Part shown: in pieces, positions 44,934 to 53,251 of the stretch | Layout: each line of letters starts with the position of its first letter | Numbering within the stretch: position 1 is the stretch's first letter | From: Mesorhizobium sp. B2-4-15 | GTDB lineage: Bacteria; Pseudomonadota; Alphaproteobacteria; Rhizobiales; Rhizobiaceae | Assembly: GCF_006658505.1 (NCBI RefSeq) | Contig: NZ_VFUZ01000002.1 | Span: forward strand, 310,001 to 374,000 | Length of the DNA: 64,000 nucleotides | Direction: 5' to 3' | The notes under the pieces: model-generated | The model's input: the letters and a program-made list of their open reading frames with translations, nothing else | Told to the model about the DNA's origin: nothing | Databases searched by the model: none | Translations under genes and position numbers: made by a program

Positions 44934-46073
44934 ATGCTGTTCTGGGTCATAGCCGCAATACTGACGCTGGGTGCGAGCCTGGCGGTGCTGCTGCCGCTGG
45001 CCGGCGGGTCCAGGGGCGCGTCGTCGAGCGGCGATCACGATCTGGAAGTCTATCGCGATCAATTATCCGAGCTTGACCGCGACGCCGCGCGTGGCTTGAT
45101 CCAGCCGGCGGAAGCGGCCGAGGCGCGCGCCGAGATCGCGCGCCGCATCCTTCGCCTCGACAGTGCGGATCAAGCCGGCAAGACATCAGCCAGGCAGGCG
45201 TCGGTCACGGCAAGGCTGATCGCGACCATGGCCGTGCTGGCGGTGCCGCTGGTCAGCTGGGGTCTTTACAGCCAGATCGGTTCGCCTGACCTGCCGTCGC
45301 AGCCGCTCAGCGAGCGGCTGGCCAAGAATCCGGCCGACAGTTCGGTCGACGAATTGGTGGCGCGAGCCGAAGCCCACCTTGCCGCCAACCCTTCCGATGG
45401 CAGGGGATGGGAGGTTCTGGCCCCGGTCTATCTGCGCATGCAGCGCTTTTCCGACGCTGTGGCCGCCTACCGCAACGCCATCCGCCTCGACGGCGACAGC
45501 GCCGTCCGCCAGGCCGGCCTTGGCGAGGCAGTCGCCGGTGCGGCCGGGGGCGTTGTTTCCGCCGATGCCCAGGATGCCTTCGAGGCGGCGCTGAAGCTCG
45601 ATCCGGCCAATATGAAGGCCCGCTTCTATCTCGCCATGGCTTTGGCGCAGGAGGGGCGCAACAAGGAGGCGATCACGGCCTGGCAGGCAATGCTGGGCAC
45701 GTTGCCACCGGATTCGCCATGGCGCGGCGCGGTCGAACAGGCACTGGCCAAATCCGGCACGCCAGAAGTTGCTTCCAGCGCCGCCGCGAAAGGCCCTGAT
45801 GCCGCGGAGATCGACGCCGCGTCCTCCATGTCGCCGCAGGATCGGGAAGCGATGATCAACACGATGGTCGCAAGCCTCGACGAGAAATTGCGTCAAAATC
45901 CGCGTGACGCGGAAGGATGGATGCGGCTCGTTCGTTCCTACGTCGTGCTGGGCAAGGCCGATCAGGCGCGCGATGCTCTGGGGCGCGCCATCGCCGTCTT
46001 TGGCGCCGGCAGTGACGAGGCCAAGAAATTCACCGCCTTCGCCGCGTCGCTCGGCCTGACGGCGACGGAGTAG
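44934..46073 (+). CDS. ccmI: Cytochrome c maturation protein CcmI (CycH)
   Basis: A 379-residue apocytochrome chaperone. The N-terminal membrane helix ([22 protein letters not shown]) is followed by a cytoplasmic coiled loop ([31 protein letters not shown]), a second helix (about 98-118, [19 protein letters not shown]), and a periplasmic TPR domain that binds the apocytochrome C-terminus. GGAAGA precedes the ATG. First gene of the ccmIEFH (cycHJKL) operon, which is needed for the two cytochromes at 18577-19974 and for respiratory cytochromes. Confidence 0.93.
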   Translation: MLFWVIAAILTLGASLAVLLPLAGGSRGASSSGDHDLEVYRDQLSELDRDAARGLIQPAEAAEARAEIARRILRLDSADQAGKTSARQASVTARLIATMAVLAVPLVSWGLYSQIGSPDLPSQPLSERLAKNPADSSVDELVARAEAHLAANPSDGRGWEVLAPVYLRMQRFSDAVAAYRNAIRLDGDSAVRQAGLGEAVAGAAGGVVSADAQDAFEAALKLDPANMKARFYLAMALAQEGRNKEAITAWQAMLGTLPPDSPWRGAVEQALAKSGTPEVASSAAAKGPDAAEIDAASSMSPQDREAMINTMVASLDEKLRQNPRDAEGWMRLVRSYVVLGKADQARDALGRAIAVFGAGSDEAKKFTAFAASLGLTATE

Positions 46074-46081
46074 AACGTGTC

Positions 46082-46525
46082 ATGACACGCAAGCAGAAAC
46101 GATTGTCGGTCATCTTGGGAGGATTGGCCTTCCTGGCCGCCGCCACGGGACTGACCTTCTACGCGCTTGGCCAGAAGGCCTCCTATTTCTACATGCCGGC
46201 CGATCTCACCACCGCCAGCGTCCAGCCCGGCCAGCGCATCAGGCTGGGAGGGCTGGTCGAAAAAGGCACGATCCAGCGCGGGCAGGGCGCGACAGTCGCT
46301 TTTTCAGTCACCGACACGCACAAATCGGTCAAGGTCACCTATACCGGCATCCTGCCTGACCTCTTCCGTGAAGAGCAGGGCGTCATCACCGAGGGCACCT
46401 TCGGTCCGGATGGCGTATTCGTTGCCGATAGCGTTCTGGCCAAGCACGATGAGCGTTACATGCCCAAGGAAGTGGCCGACGGCCTCAAGGCCAAAGGTGT
46501 GTGGCAGGAGAGCAAGAGTGAGTAG
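46082..46525 (+). CDS. ccmE: Haem chaperone CcmE (CycJ)
   Basis: A 147-residue periplasmic haem carrier with one N-terminal transmembrane helix (about 9-28) and an OB-fold domain. The covalent haem-binding His122 is in [10 protein letters not shown], the family signature. It lies 8 bases after ccmI. Its C-terminal codons are part of a duplication (46503-46548) extending into the ccmF leader. Confidence 0.94.
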   Translation: MTRKQKRLSVILGGLAFLAAATGLTFYALGQKASYFYMPADLTTASVQPGQRIRLGGLVEKGTIQRGQGATVAFSVTDTHKSVKVTYTGILPDLFREEQGVITEGTFGPDGVFVADSVLAKHDERYMPKEVADGLKAKGVWQESKSE

Positions 46526-46548
46526 CTCCGGCAGGAGAGCAAGAGTGA
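46503..46548 (+). repeat. 19-bp direct repeat at the ccmE-ccmF junction
   Basis: GGCAGGAGAGCAAGAGTGA occurs at 46503-46521 (last codons of ccmE) and again at 46530-46548 (between ccmE and ccmF), offset by 27 bases. The second copy supplies an AGGAG 20 bases before the ccmF ATG. It looks like a small tandem duplication that added a non-coding spacer. Confidence 0.85.
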
Positions 46549-46557
46549 ACTGCGCGC

Positions 46558-48543
46558 ATGGTTGAAATCGGACATTTCGCCCTGGTCCTGGCGTTTGCGC
46601 TTTCCTTGGTGCAGACGATCGTGCCGCTCTTTGGCGCGCGCCTGAACAACCAGCGCCTGATGGCCGTCGGCGGCCCCGTCGCCGTGACCGGCTTTGCGCT
46701 GACGGCGCTGTCCTTCGTAGCACTTGCGGGTGCCTACGCGAACTCCGATTTCTCGGTGGCGAACGTCTGGGAAAACTCGCATTCGCTGCAGCCGCTGATC
46801 TACAAGATCACCGGAACGTGGGGCAATCACGAAGGCTCGATGCTGCTCTGGGTGCTGATCCTGACCTTCTTCGGCGCGCTTGTCGCAGCTTTCGGCTCGA
46901 ATCTGCCAGCCACGCTGCGCGCCAACGTGCTTGCCGTTCAGGGCACGATCGGTGCCGCCTTCTTCCTGTTCATCCTGGCCACGTCCAATCCTTTCATCCG
47001 GCTCAATCCAGCGCCGATCGAGGGTCGCGACCTCAACCCGGTCCTGCAGGATCTCGGCCTCGCCATCCATCCGCCGCTGCTCTATCTCGGCTATGTCGGT
47101 TTCTCGATCTGCTTTTCCTTCTCGGTCGCTGCCCTCATCGAGGGCCGCATCGATGCGTCCTGGGCGCGCTGGGTGCGGCCGTGGACGCTGGTCGCCTGGA
47201 TGTTCCTGACCGGCGGCATCGCCATGGGATCATACTGGGCCTATTACGAACTGGGCTGGGGCGGCTTCTGGTTCTGGGATCCGGTCGAGAACGCCTCTTT
47301 CATGCCGTGGCTGGCGGGCACCGCGCTTTTGCATTCGGCCATCGTCATGGAAAAGCGCTCGGCCTTGAAGATCTGGACGCTGCTGCTCGCCATCCTCACC
47401 TTCTCGCTGTCGCTGCTCGGCACGTTCCTGGTGCGTTCGGGCGTGCTCACTTCAGTGCATGCCTTTGCCACCGATCCGACGCGTGGCGTCTTCATCCTGT
47501 GTATCCTGACGCTGTTCATCGGCGGCTCGCTGGCGCTGTTTGCGCTGCGTGCCTCGAGGTTGACGGCCGGCGGCCTGTTCCACCCGATCTCGCGCGAAGG
47601 CGCGCTCGTCCTCAACAACCTGTTCCTGACCACGGCGACCGCCACCGTGCTCGTCGGCACGCTCTATCCACTGGCATTGGAGGCACTCACAGGCGACAAG
47701 ATCTCGGTCGGCGCGCCGTTCTTCGACCTGACGTTCGGCCCATTGATGCTGCCGCTTCTGGTCCTCGTGCCATTCGGGCCGCTGCTGGCCTGGAAGCGCG
47801 GCGACGTCATCGCCGCTTCGCAGCGCCTGATGGCCGCCTTCGCCCTGGCGCTGGCGGCGATGCTGGTCACCGGTCTGTTCATCGACGGAGCGTCGGTATT
47901 CGCCGCCCTCGGCATCGGCCTTGCCGTCTGGCTGGTCACCGGCGCGCTCACCGACCTTGCCATCAAGTCAGGCGTTGGATCGGTTGCCCCGGCCGTTATG
48001 GTCAGGCGCTTCGCCGGCCTGCCGCGCTCGGTCTTCGGCACGGCATTGGCTCATCTCGGCCTCGGCCTGACTTTGCTCGGCATCGTCGCCACGCTCTCCT
48101 TCGGTACCGAGAAGATCCTGACGATGCGCGCCGGCGAGACCGTGGAATTGTCCGGCCATACGCTGCGTTTCGTCGGGCTGTATCCTGCCCAGGGTCCAAA
48201 CTACAGCGAGGATCGCGGCCGTTTCGACCTGATCGGTGTCAGTGGTAGTCCGGTCGGCGAAATAAGCTCCGCCAAGCGTTTCTATCCGGTCCGGCAGATG
48301 ACGACGACGGAGTCCGGCATCAAGACGCTTGGTCTTTCCCAGCTCTACATTTCTCTCGGCGACGAAGGCAAGGACGGCTCGGTCGTGGTGCGTCTGTGGT
48401 GGAAACCGCTGGTGGCACTGATCTGGGGCGGCGGTCTGACGATGATGGCGGGTGCGGCCATGTCGCTGATGGACAGGCGTCTGCGCGTCGGCGCGCCCTC
48501 GCGGCGCCGCAAGCAGGCGGTGGCGCCGGCGGGCCTGCCATGA
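46558..48543 (+). CDS. ccmF: Haem lyase subunit CcmF (CycK)
   Basis: A 661-residue polytopic membrane protein that, with CcmH, attaches haem to apocytochrome c. The tryptophan-rich haem-handling motif is GWGGFWFWDPVENASFMPW (about 236-254), and conserved TWGNHEGSMLLW (about 87-98) is also present. There are about 15 transmembrane helices, with a periplasmic loop before the C-terminal helix (FVGLYPAQGPNYSEDRGRFDL). It overlaps ccmH by 4 bases (ATGA). Confidence 0.95.
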   Translation: MVEIGHFALVLAFALSLVQTIVPLFGARLNNQRLMAVGGPVAVTGFALTALSFVALAGAYANSDFSVANVWENSHSLQPLIYKITGTWGNHEGSMLLWVLILTFFGALVAAFGSNLPATLRANVLAVQGTIGAAFFLFILATSNPFIRLNPAPIEGRDLNPVLQDLGLAIHPPLLYLGYVGFSICFSFSVAALIEGRIDASWARWVRPWTLVAWMFLTGGIAMGSYWAYYELGWGGFWFWDPVENASFMPWLAGTALLHSAIVMEKRSALKIWTLLLAILTFSLSLLGTFLVRSGVLTSVHAFATDPTRGVFILCILTLFIGGSLALFALRASRLTAGGLFHPISREGALVLNNLFLTTATATVLVGTLYPLALEALTGDKISVGAPFFDLTFGPLMLPLLVLVPFGPLLAWKRGDVIAASQRLMAAFALALAAMLVTGLFIDGASVFAALGIGLAVWLVTGALTDLAIKSGVGSVAPAVMVRRFAGLPRSVFGTALAHLGLGLTLLGIVATLSFGTEKILTMRAGETVELSGHTLRFVGLYPAQGPNYSEDRGRFDLIGVSGSPVGEISSAKRFYPVRQMTTTESGIKTLGLSQLYISLGDEGKDGSVVVRLWWKPLVALIWGGGLTMMAGAAMSLMDRRLRVGAPSRRRKQAVAPAGLP

Positions 48544-49007
48544 AACCCAGGCTTTCCCTGACCTCGATTGTCCTGCTGCTGGCACTGGTCTTCGCCGGTG
48601 CCGCGCACGCGGTGAAGCCCGACGAGATGCTGGCCGATCCGGCGCTCGAGGCGAGGGCCCGGGCTCTGTCGGAAGGCCTGCGCTGCATGGTCTGCCAGAA
48701 CCAGTCGATCGATGAATCCGATGCCGACCTTGCCCGCGATTTGCGTATCCTGGTGCGCCAGCGCCTCGTCGCCGGCGATAGCGACCAGCAGGTGATGGAC
48801 TATGTGGTTTCGCGTTACGGCGAGTTCGTGCTGTTGAAGCCACGCTTCGACCTGCGCAACGCGCTGCTTTGGGGCACGCCTGTTCTTTTGCTCCTGGTGG
48901 GCGGCATGTTTATCGCCCTGAACGCGCGCTCGCGTCGGAAGCTGGCGACAAAATCCCTCTCGGCCGATGAACAGGCGGCGCTGGACGCGATCCTGCGCCG
49001 CGACTGA
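48540..49007 (+). CDS. ccmH: Cytochrome c maturation thiol protein CcmH (CycL)
   Basis: A 155-residue periplasmic thioredoxin-like reductant of the apocytochrome CXXCH. Signal MKPRLSLTSIVLLLALVFAGAAHA, then LRCMVCQNQSIDESDADLARDLR (active cysteines about 44 and 47), and a transmembrane helix (about 107-125) with a short cytoplasmic tail. Last gene of the ccm operon; degP follows after 148 bases. Confidence 0.94.
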   Translation: MKPRLSLTSIVLLLALVFAGAAHAVKPDEMLADPALEARARALSEGLRCMVCQNQSIDESDADLARDLRILVRQRLVAGDSDQQVMDYVVSRYGEFVLLKPRFDLRNALLWGTPVLLLLVGGMFIALNARSRRKLATKSLSADEQAALDAILRRD

Positions 49008-49155
49008 CAGGCAAGGTCGTCTGGCCGCCAGGGCAGCCCGCCAACATTACCAAAGTTTCATGCGTCGGAAATGGCGTTGTAATGTGCGCCGCTCTAATTC
49101 TCCTGCTTGAGGATGCCGATTAAGCCGCGTCCCTTTGAAAGAGGATGAGAGACTC

Positions 49156-50706
49156 ATGAATATTGCCCCCAGTTCATATTCCCGCACCCGCAAGCGCCTT
49201 CTGGCTGCCGTCGCGTCCGTTGCGGTTGCCGGCGCGATCGGAGTTGGCGCGCTGACCAGCGGAACCAGCCCCGTTCTGGCCGACGCGGTGCGAGTCGAGG
49301 CCCCGCAGGTTCCGAGCTTCGCCGATGTCGTGGAGCGCGTTTCGCCCGCCGTGGTCAGCGTCAAGGTAAAGGCCAAGGTGCAGCCGACCGCGGACGACGG
49401 CTCTGACGGTCAGGACGGTTTCGACAATCTTCCCAACAATCCGCAACTGCGCCGCTTCTTCAAGGAATTCCGCGGCTTTGGCGACCAGGGTGGTCAGAAC
49501 GACGAAGCCCACCGCCGCTTCGGGCATCGCGACCGCAACGACGGCCAACCGCGCCCGGTGGCTCAGGGTTCCGGCTTCTTCATCTCCGAGGACGGCTATC
49601 TCGTCACCAACAATCACGTCGTCCAAGAGGGCACCGCTTTCACCGTGGTGACGAATGACGGCAAGGAACTCGACGCCAAGCTGATCGGCACCGATCCGCG
49701 CACCGATCTCGCCGTACTCAAGGTCGAAGGCGGCGGCAAGTTCACCTATGTCGACTTCGCCGACGATGCCAAGGTTCGCGTCGGCGACTGGGTCGTGGCC
49801 GTCGGCAATCCGTTCGGTCTCGGTGGCACCGTCACCGCCGGCATCGTGTCGGCGCGCGGCCGTGACATCGGCGCCGGCCCCTATGACGATTTCCTCCAGA
49901 TCGATGCCTCGGTCAACCGCGGCAATTCGGGTGGCCCGACCTTCAATCTCAACGGCCAGGTGGTCGGCATCAACACGGCTATCTTCTCGCCGTCCGGCGG
50001 CAGCGTCGGTATCGCCTTCGACATTCCCGCCTCGACCGCCAAGCAGGTCGTCGACGATCTGATGAAGAGCGGCACCGTGCAGCGCGGCTGGCTCGGCGTC
50101 GAGATCCAGCCGGTCACGTCGGACATCGCCGAATCGCTCGGCCTGAAGTCCAACAATGGCGCCTTGGTGTCCAGCGCCCAGGACGCCGGTCCCGGCAAGA
50201 AGGCCGGCATCGCCGCTGGTGACGTCATCACCCAGGTCGACGGCAAGGACGTTGCGTCGCCGAAGGAACTGGCTCGCCTGATCGGCGCCTATTCGCCGGG
50301 CAAGTCGGTCGATGTCACAGTGTGGCGCGACGGCAAAAGCCAGACGGTCAAGGTCGATCTGGGCAAGCTGCCAGCCACCGACAAGCAGGCCTCGAACGAC
50401 CAGCAGCAGCAGCCCGCCGCTCCGGCAAAGCCCGACACGCTGGCCGATCTCGGCCTGACCGTCACCAAGTCGGAAAACGGCAAAGGTCTGGTGGTGACCG
50501 ACGTCGATCCGAACAGCGATGCCGCCGATCGCGGCATCCAGCCTGGCGACGTCATCACCGCGGTCAACTCGACCGAGGTGAACGGTACCGAGGACGTCAC
50601 CAAGGCCATGACCGAGGCGGTGAAGTCTGGGCGCAAGGCGGTGCTGATGCAGATCACCCGTGACGACAACAACCGCTTCGTCGCGCTGCCGGTCGCCAAG
50701 GGCTGA
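49156..50706 (+). CDS. degP: Periplasmic serine protease DegP/HtrA (Do family)
   Basis: A 516-residue periplasmic quality-control protease and chaperone. Signal-anchor region (about 16-45), trypsin-like domain with His154 (TNNHVV), Asp184 (RTDLAVL) and Ser258 (NRGNSGGP), followed by two PDZ domains (about 310-405 and 425-515). A Gly/Asp/Asn-rich segment (about 75-130: GDQGGQNDEAHRRFGHRDRNDGQ) is an unusually long LA-type insertion. The ATG at 49156 is preferred; a TTG at 49135 would add 7 residues. The order ccmIEFH-degP is typical for rhizobia. Confidence 0.94.
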   Translation: MNIAPSSYSRTRKRLLAAVASVAVAGAIGVGALTSGTSPVLADAVRVEAPQVPSFADVVERVSPAVVSVKVKAKVQPTADDGSDGQDGFDNLPNNPQLRRFFKEFRGFGDQGGQNDEAHRRFGHRDRNDGQPRPVAQGSGFFISEDGYLVTNNHVVQEGTAFTVVTNDGKELDAKLIGTDPRTDLAVLKVEGGGKFTYVDFADDAKVRVGDWVVAVGNPFGLGGTVTAGIVSARGRDIGAGPYDDFLQIDASVNRGNSGGPTFNLNGQVVGINTAIFSPSGGSVGIAFDIPASTAKQVVDDLMKSGTVQRGWLGVEIQPVTSDIAESLGLKSNNGALVSSAQDAGPGKKAGIAAGDVITQVDGKDVASPKELARLIGAYSPGKSVDVTVWRDGKSQTVKVDLGKLPATDKQASNDQQQQPAAPAKPDTLADLGLTVTKSENGKGLVVTDVDPNSDAADRGIQPGDVITAVNSTEVNGTEDVTKAMTEAVKSGRKAVLMQITRDDNNRFVALPVAKG

Positions 50707-50803
50707 AAACGACTTTTCCAATGCGGCGGTTTCAACACCCCCGAGTCGCCGCATGGGAAAGCATGGAGACGGGTACGTTAGTCAGTCATCGTGCTCTCCT
50801 CCA

Positions 50804-50835
50804 GCGGCAGCGGGCTTCCCATCGCCCGCTGCCGC
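50804..50835. terminator. Strong 12-bp hairpin after degP
   Basis: GCGGCAGCGGGC / GCCCGCTGCCGC is a perfect 12-bp GC-rich stem with an 8-base loop, 98 bases after the degP stop. No T-run follows, so it may act as a transcript stabiliser or Rho-assisted terminator. Confidence 0.6.
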
Positions 50836-50925
50836 ACCCACTATTGGCCTCAGAGGCGCTCCGTCGCGCCCGATCCGATAGCGCGCGACTTCGGAGCAAG
50901 ACGTCCGGGATTTGGCCTATCCGGG

Positions 50926-50955
50926 AGTTGGAATGTTCGGGCTTGGAATGTCCGG
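50926..50955. repeat. Two tandem 15-bp repeats upstream of the response regulator
   Basis: TTGGAATGTTCGGGC (50926-50940) and TTGGAATGTCCGGCG (50941-50955) match at 12 of 15 positions. Direct repeats spaced 10-11 or more bases apart are typical OmpR-family binding sites, so this may be the autoregulatory site of the downstream gene at 51087. Inferred only from position. Confidence 0.4.
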
Positions 50956-51086
50956 CGTAACAATGCCGGAGAACAAAGATCTCATCGCGCGCGCCCCGGG
51001 TCATCTTGACCTCGATGCGCTTTGGCAAAGGCTGAATGCACATGCCGGCTACTCAACCTTCCAGCGAAATCGCGTATAACGGTCCT

Positions 51087-51761
51087 ATGAAGATTCTCGT
51101 CATAGAAGACGATCGGGAGGCTGCGGATTATCTGCAGAAAGCCTTTACCGAAGCCGGTCATACCGCGCATGTCGCCGGTGACGGCGAGACCGGCTTCGCG
51201 CTTGCCGACGCCGGCGATTATGACGTGATGGTCATCGACCGGATGATGCCGCGCCGTGACGGCCTGTCGGTCATCGCCGGGCTACGCTCAAGGGGCAACA
51301 CCACACCAGTGCTGATCCTGTCGGCTCTGGGAGAGGTCGATGACAGGGTCACCGGCTTGCGCGCCGGCGGCGACGATTATCTGACCAAGCCCTATGCGTT
51401 CTCCGAACTTCTGGCCCGCGTCGAGGTACTGAACCGCCGCGCCAGCGCCAAGGAGGCCGAAACCGTCTACCGGGTCGGCGACCTTGAACTCGACCGGCTG
51501 TCGCATTCGGTCCGCCGGGCGGCGCGCGAGATCACGCTGCAGCCCCGCGAATTCCGCCTGCTCGAATATCTGATGCGCCATGCCGGCCAGGTGGTGACGC
51601 GCACCATGCTGCTCGAAAATGTCTGGGATTACCATTTCGATCCGCAGACCAATGTCATCGACGTTCATGTGTCGCGACTGCGGGGCAAGATTGAAAAGGG
51701 CTTCGACAAGCCCATCCTGCATACGGTTCGCGGCGCAGGTTACATGCTGAAGGGCGGCTAG
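51087..51761 (+). CDS. OmpR-family response regulator (CusR-like)
   Basis: A 224-residue regulator: receiver with ED8D9, phospho-acceptor Asp51 (VMVIDRMMPRRDG), ILSAL and TKPYAF, and a winged-helix domain (EFRLLEYLMRHAGQVVTRTMLLENVWDYHFDPQTNVIDVHVSRLRGKIEKG), the type most like CusR/CopR metal or envelope regulators. The ATG at 51087 matches the conserved MKILVIEDD start; an in-frame ATG at 51036 is possible and has a better ribosome site. It is followed by its kinase after 8 bases. Confidence 0.9.
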   Translation: MKILVIEDDREAADYLQKAFTEAGHTAHVAGDGETGFALADAGDYDVMVIDRMMPRRDGLSVIAGLRSRGNTTPVLILSALGEVDDRVTGLRAGGDDYLTKPYAFSELLARVEVLNRRASAKEAETVYRVGDLELDRLSHSVRRAAREITLQPREFRLLEYLMRHAGQVVTRTMLLENVWDYHFDPQTNVIDVHVSRLRGKIEKGFDKPILHTVRGAGYMLKGG

Positions 51762-51769
51762 GCGGCAGC

Positions 51770-53251
51770 ATGGCCCTTTCCGTGCCCGCCATCATGAAGA
51801 CGACGGCTGCGCGGCTTTCGGCGCTCTACCTTCTGCTATTCGCGCTTTGCGCCGTTCTGCTCGTCTTCTACATGACCTCACTGTCGGCACGCATGCTGAC
51901 GACGCAGACGCAGGAGACCATCAACGACGAAGTGCTTGGCCTCGCCCGCGCGTATCAGCGCGGTGGTCTGCCGGTACTGGTGCGCGTGGTCGAGGCACGC
52001 TCCCGACAGCCCGGCGCCAACCTCTATCTGATCGCCGACGCCAATGGCCAGATACTGACCGGCAATGTGCAGAGCCTGGAACCGGGGGTGATCGACACCG
52101 AAGGCTGGACAACCCAGCCCTTCTCCTACAAGCGCTTCGGCGAAGGCGAACTCGACCGCCTGCGCAGCGGAACGTCCGATCAGGCGACGTCTCCTTCAAC
52201 CGGCGAGAACGCGGCGCCGCAGACCGAAGGCGAGAAAGGTCATAACGCCATCGCGCTGGTGCTACGGCTGCCCAATCAGATGATTATGCTGGTTGGCCGC
52301 GATCTTGGCGAACCGGAGCGCTTTCGCGCCGTCATCCGCCGCGCGCTGACGCTGGCGCTTGGCATGATGGGCCTGGGCGGTATCCTGATCTGGTTCTTTG
52401 TCGGCCGCGCCGCGCTGAAGCGCATCGACGGCGTTTCGGAAGCCAGCCGTCGGATCATGGGTGGGGATCTTTCCGGCCGGCTGCCCGTGACGGGAGCGGG
52501 CGACGAGTTTGACCGGCTTTCGGAAAACCTCAATGCCATGCTGGCCAGGATCGCCACGCTCAATGAAGGCCTGAAGCAGGTTTCGGACAACATCGCGCAC
52601 GATCTGAAGACACCGCTGACCCGGCTGCGCAATCGAGCCGAAGCAACTCTTTCCGGCAAGAACAAGCCTGCCGACTATCGCCAGGCACTGGAAGGCACCA
52701 TCGCCGAGTCCGACCAACTGATAAAGACCTTCAATGCCATCCTGATGATCTCCAGGCTGGAGGCGGGCTATTCCTCGGAGCACACCACCCGCGTCGATCT
52801 GGCGGCGGCGGTGCGCGATGTCGTCGAACTCTACGAACCGGTGGCGGAGGAGGCTGGCGTTTCCCTCGAAGCCGAGGTGAACGGCGCCTTTGTCGTCAAC
52901 GGCAATCGCGAACTGATCGGCCAGGCGCTGTCCAACATCGTCGACAATGCGATCAAATATTCGACCGACGCCACGTCCAAGCCGGCCGTCCGTGTGACGC
53001 TCGGGCGCACGCATGGCGAAATCAGGCTTTGTGTCGCCGACAACGGCCAGGGCATTCCGGATGACGCCGATCGAGCCCGGGCGACCGAACGTTTCGTGCG
53101 GCTGGAGAAGAGCCGCTCGCAGCCCGGTTCCGGTCTCGGCCTCAGCCTCGCCAAGGCGGTCATGACATTTCACAATGGGCGGCTTGATCTCTTGCCTGGC
53201 AATCCGGGACTATCCGTGGTCATGAGTTTCCCAGCAAGGGAGGATCACTGA
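51770..53251 (+). CDS. Membrane sensor histidine kinase (CusS-like)
   Basis: A 493-residue kinase: two transmembrane helices (about 17-38 and 188-210), a periplasmic loop of about 150 residues with an acidic low-complexity part (GTSDQATSPSTGENAAPQTEGEKGH), HAMP, and a dimerisation domain with His277 in NIAHDLKTPLTRLRN, then NIVDNAIKY, DNGQGI and GSGLGLSLA. Pairs with the regulator at 51087. The stop TGA shares its last base with the glnE ATG, coupling its translation to glnE. The stimulus cannot be read from sequence. Confidence 0.92.
   Translation: MALSVPAIMKTTAARLSALYLLLFALCAVLLVFYMTSLSARMLTTQTQETINDEVLGLARAYQRGGLPVLVRVVEARSRQPGANLYLIADANGQILTGNVQSLEPGVIDTEGWTTQPFSYKRFGEGELDRLRSGTSDQATSPSTGENAAPQTEGEKGHNAIALVLRLPNQMIMLVGRDLGEPERFRAVIRRALTLALGMMGLGGILIWFFVGRAALKRIDGVSEASRRIMGGDLSGRLPVTGAGDEFDRLSENLNAMLARIATLNEGLKQVSDNIAHDLKTPLTRLRNRAEATLSGKNKPADYRQALEGTIAESDQLIKTFNAILMISRLEAGYSSEHTTRVDLAAAVRDVVELYEPVAEEAGVSLEAEVNGAFVVNGNRELIGQALSNIVDNAIKYSTDATSKPAVRVTLGRTHGEIRLCVADNGQGIPDDADRARATERFVRLEKSRSQPGSGLGLSLAKAVMTFHNGRLDLLPGNPGLSVVMSFPAREDH

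Larger units (their letters stand above)
50707..51086. other. Intergenic region between degP and the next response regulator
   Basis: 380 bases with no convincing gene. It holds the hairpin at 50804-50835, the tandem TTGGAATGT repeats at 50926-50955, and the leader of the regulator gene. An in-frame ATG at 51036 behind AAAGG could extend the regulator by 17 residues. TATAAC at 51075-51080 could be a -10 or part of that extension. Confidence 0.55.

Noticed and set aside
46818..48248. Plus-strand 476-codon ORF in another frame of ccmF
   Set aside because: It is out of frame with ccmF, Arg/His-rich and without transmembrane helices.
49174..50754. Minus-strand 526-codon ORF opposite degP
   Set aside because: The degP protein on the plus strand has all catalytic and PDZ motifs; the antisense frame is a by-product of codon bias.
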